Part shown: positions 63,387 through 64,000 of the stretch, piece by piece | Layout: the number at the start of each line of letters is the position of its first letter | Position numbering within the stretch: position 1 is the first letter of the stretch | Source: Pseudomonadota bacterium | GTDB taxonomy: Bacteria; Desulfobacterota; Desulfobulbia; Desulfobulbales; JAGXFP01 | Direction of reading: 5' to 3' | Assembly: GCA_018814305.1 (NCBI GenBank) | Contig: JAHJAA010000037.1 | Span: 33,486 to 97,485, forward strand | Length of the DNA stretch: 64,000 bases | Notes under the pieces: generated by a model | The model's input: only the letters and a program-made list of their open reading frames with translations | Databases searched by the model: none | Told to the model about the DNA's origin: nothing | Translations under genes and position numbers: made by a program

Positions 63387-64000
63387 TAAAACATCCTTTG
63401 GGAAAATCATTCCGAAGGCAGATCCGGATACAGAGAGAGCTTACTACGGCTTCACAGCGATGAAGCCCATCCGGTAACCCCAACAAAGCCAGAGCAACTC
63501 TGAACACTCTGCAGTATCCTGGTTTGGAACTGGATTTTCCCTTATACAAATTATAAATTAAAATCGTCATTTTTTATCATATCAATGAATTGACTACGCC
63601 TTCCCCTTCTAATGATAAGAACACCTATTATCTTATCGGAACCAAATTGTCCAATTGTTTTCGTGTAGTCCTTTGTCCTACAAGATACCTATTTATTGTT
63701 ATTCATTTCATCTTCATGCGTTCCGCCCCAAGAGAAACCGCTGCAACGCCCGCAAGAACAATATTGGCCGATCAACTGCACTGGGCTGCCTAAAAAAAGG
63801 GTTCTATTCCAGTCCCGTTATGCCTGAATTCCACCTCCATTCCGTCCCTAAAAAAAGATTAACTATCCAGCTTAATGCTGGAAATGATCAAAAACCACCG
63901 GAATGTAACTGTTCAGATGTGCTTCAGGTGTGCTCAATGAGGACTTTCAGCTATACATCGGTATGCTGGAAGGCCGAATCGAGCGCAGATGGAGTGCAGC
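63387..64000. other. right-end stretch without recognised gene
   Basis: About 610 bp, AT-rich at 63540-63720. It has a 6-bp hairpin TCCAGC-TTAAT-GCTGGA at 63866-63882 without a T run. A 67-codon frame at 63590-63793 has no supporting features. Confidence 0.45.

Noticed and set aside
63590..63793. 67-codon plus-strand frame near the right end
   Set aside because: No ribosome-binding site, no family features, biased composition.

Overview
The window reads as chromosomal DNA of an anaerobic, sulfur-metabolising member of the Desulfobacterota (former Deltaproteobacteria), possibly Desulfobulbales-like. This is inferred from gene content, not from a marker gene. The supporting content is a group 3b [NiFe] sulfhydrogenase, an Mvh-type hydrogenase joined to HdrA and MvhD, a Phs/Psr-type molybdoenzyme, a TusA protein, rubrerythrin, a small multihaem cytochrome c, a nickel ECF transporter with a delta-proteobacterial-type NikR operator, and a selenocysteine-encoding gene. 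I saw no rRNA, tRNA, CRISPR array, IS transposase or prophage.

Layout. 1-5.5 kb is a degenerate accessory region on the minus strand. It holds three 5'-truncated RTX C-terminal fragments, an arylsulfotransferase-like lipoprotein, a two-module DUF1566 lipoprotein broken by a one-base frameshift, a VapC/Phd-type toxin-antitoxin pair and a 161-bp MITE-like element. 5.5-9 kb holds a YkgJ-like protein, HinT, a 112-nt palindrome and the molybdenum cofactor genes mobB-mobA-moeA. 9-17 kb holds a haem protein, serS, ddl with a diguanylate cyclase, a hybrid kinase and a secreted Ala/Pro-rich protein. 17-22.3 kb holds nikMQO and an ABC-2 exporter. 22.4-29.7 kb holds a GspE/PilB-like ATPase, rubrerythrin and signalling proteins. 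30-35.7 kb is the operon mvhG-mvhA-protease-hdrA-mvhD, then tusA. 36.8-40.5 kb is torD-phsA-phsB. 40.6-41.25 kb is a DsbA/FrnE-like gene whose first active-site Cys codon is TGA. 42.5-46.8 kb is hydBGDA on the minus strand. 46.9-52 kb holds an OFA-family transporter, a GlcD-like oxidase, rpsU and a Xer recombinase. 52.2-61.1 kb is a mirrored sensory block: binding protein, kinase, regulator and regulator on the plus strand facing kinase and binding protein on the minus strand. 61.6-63.4 kb ends with a Cys-rich mini-protein and a response-regulator/GAF/GGDEF protein.

How it fits together. NikMQO would import nickel for the two [NiFe] hydrogenases, and the NikR site 18 bp before nikM supports nickel repression. 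MobB, MobA and MoeA make the cofactor that TorD would help load into PhsA. Mvh-HdrA-MvhD looks like a flavin-based electron-transfer module, but hdrBC are absent nearby and tusA follows. The most striking single item is the selenocysteine gene at 40647-41249: strong ribosome-binding site, in-frame TGA at codon 12 in a UPFC redox motif, and a SECIS-like hairpin just downstream.
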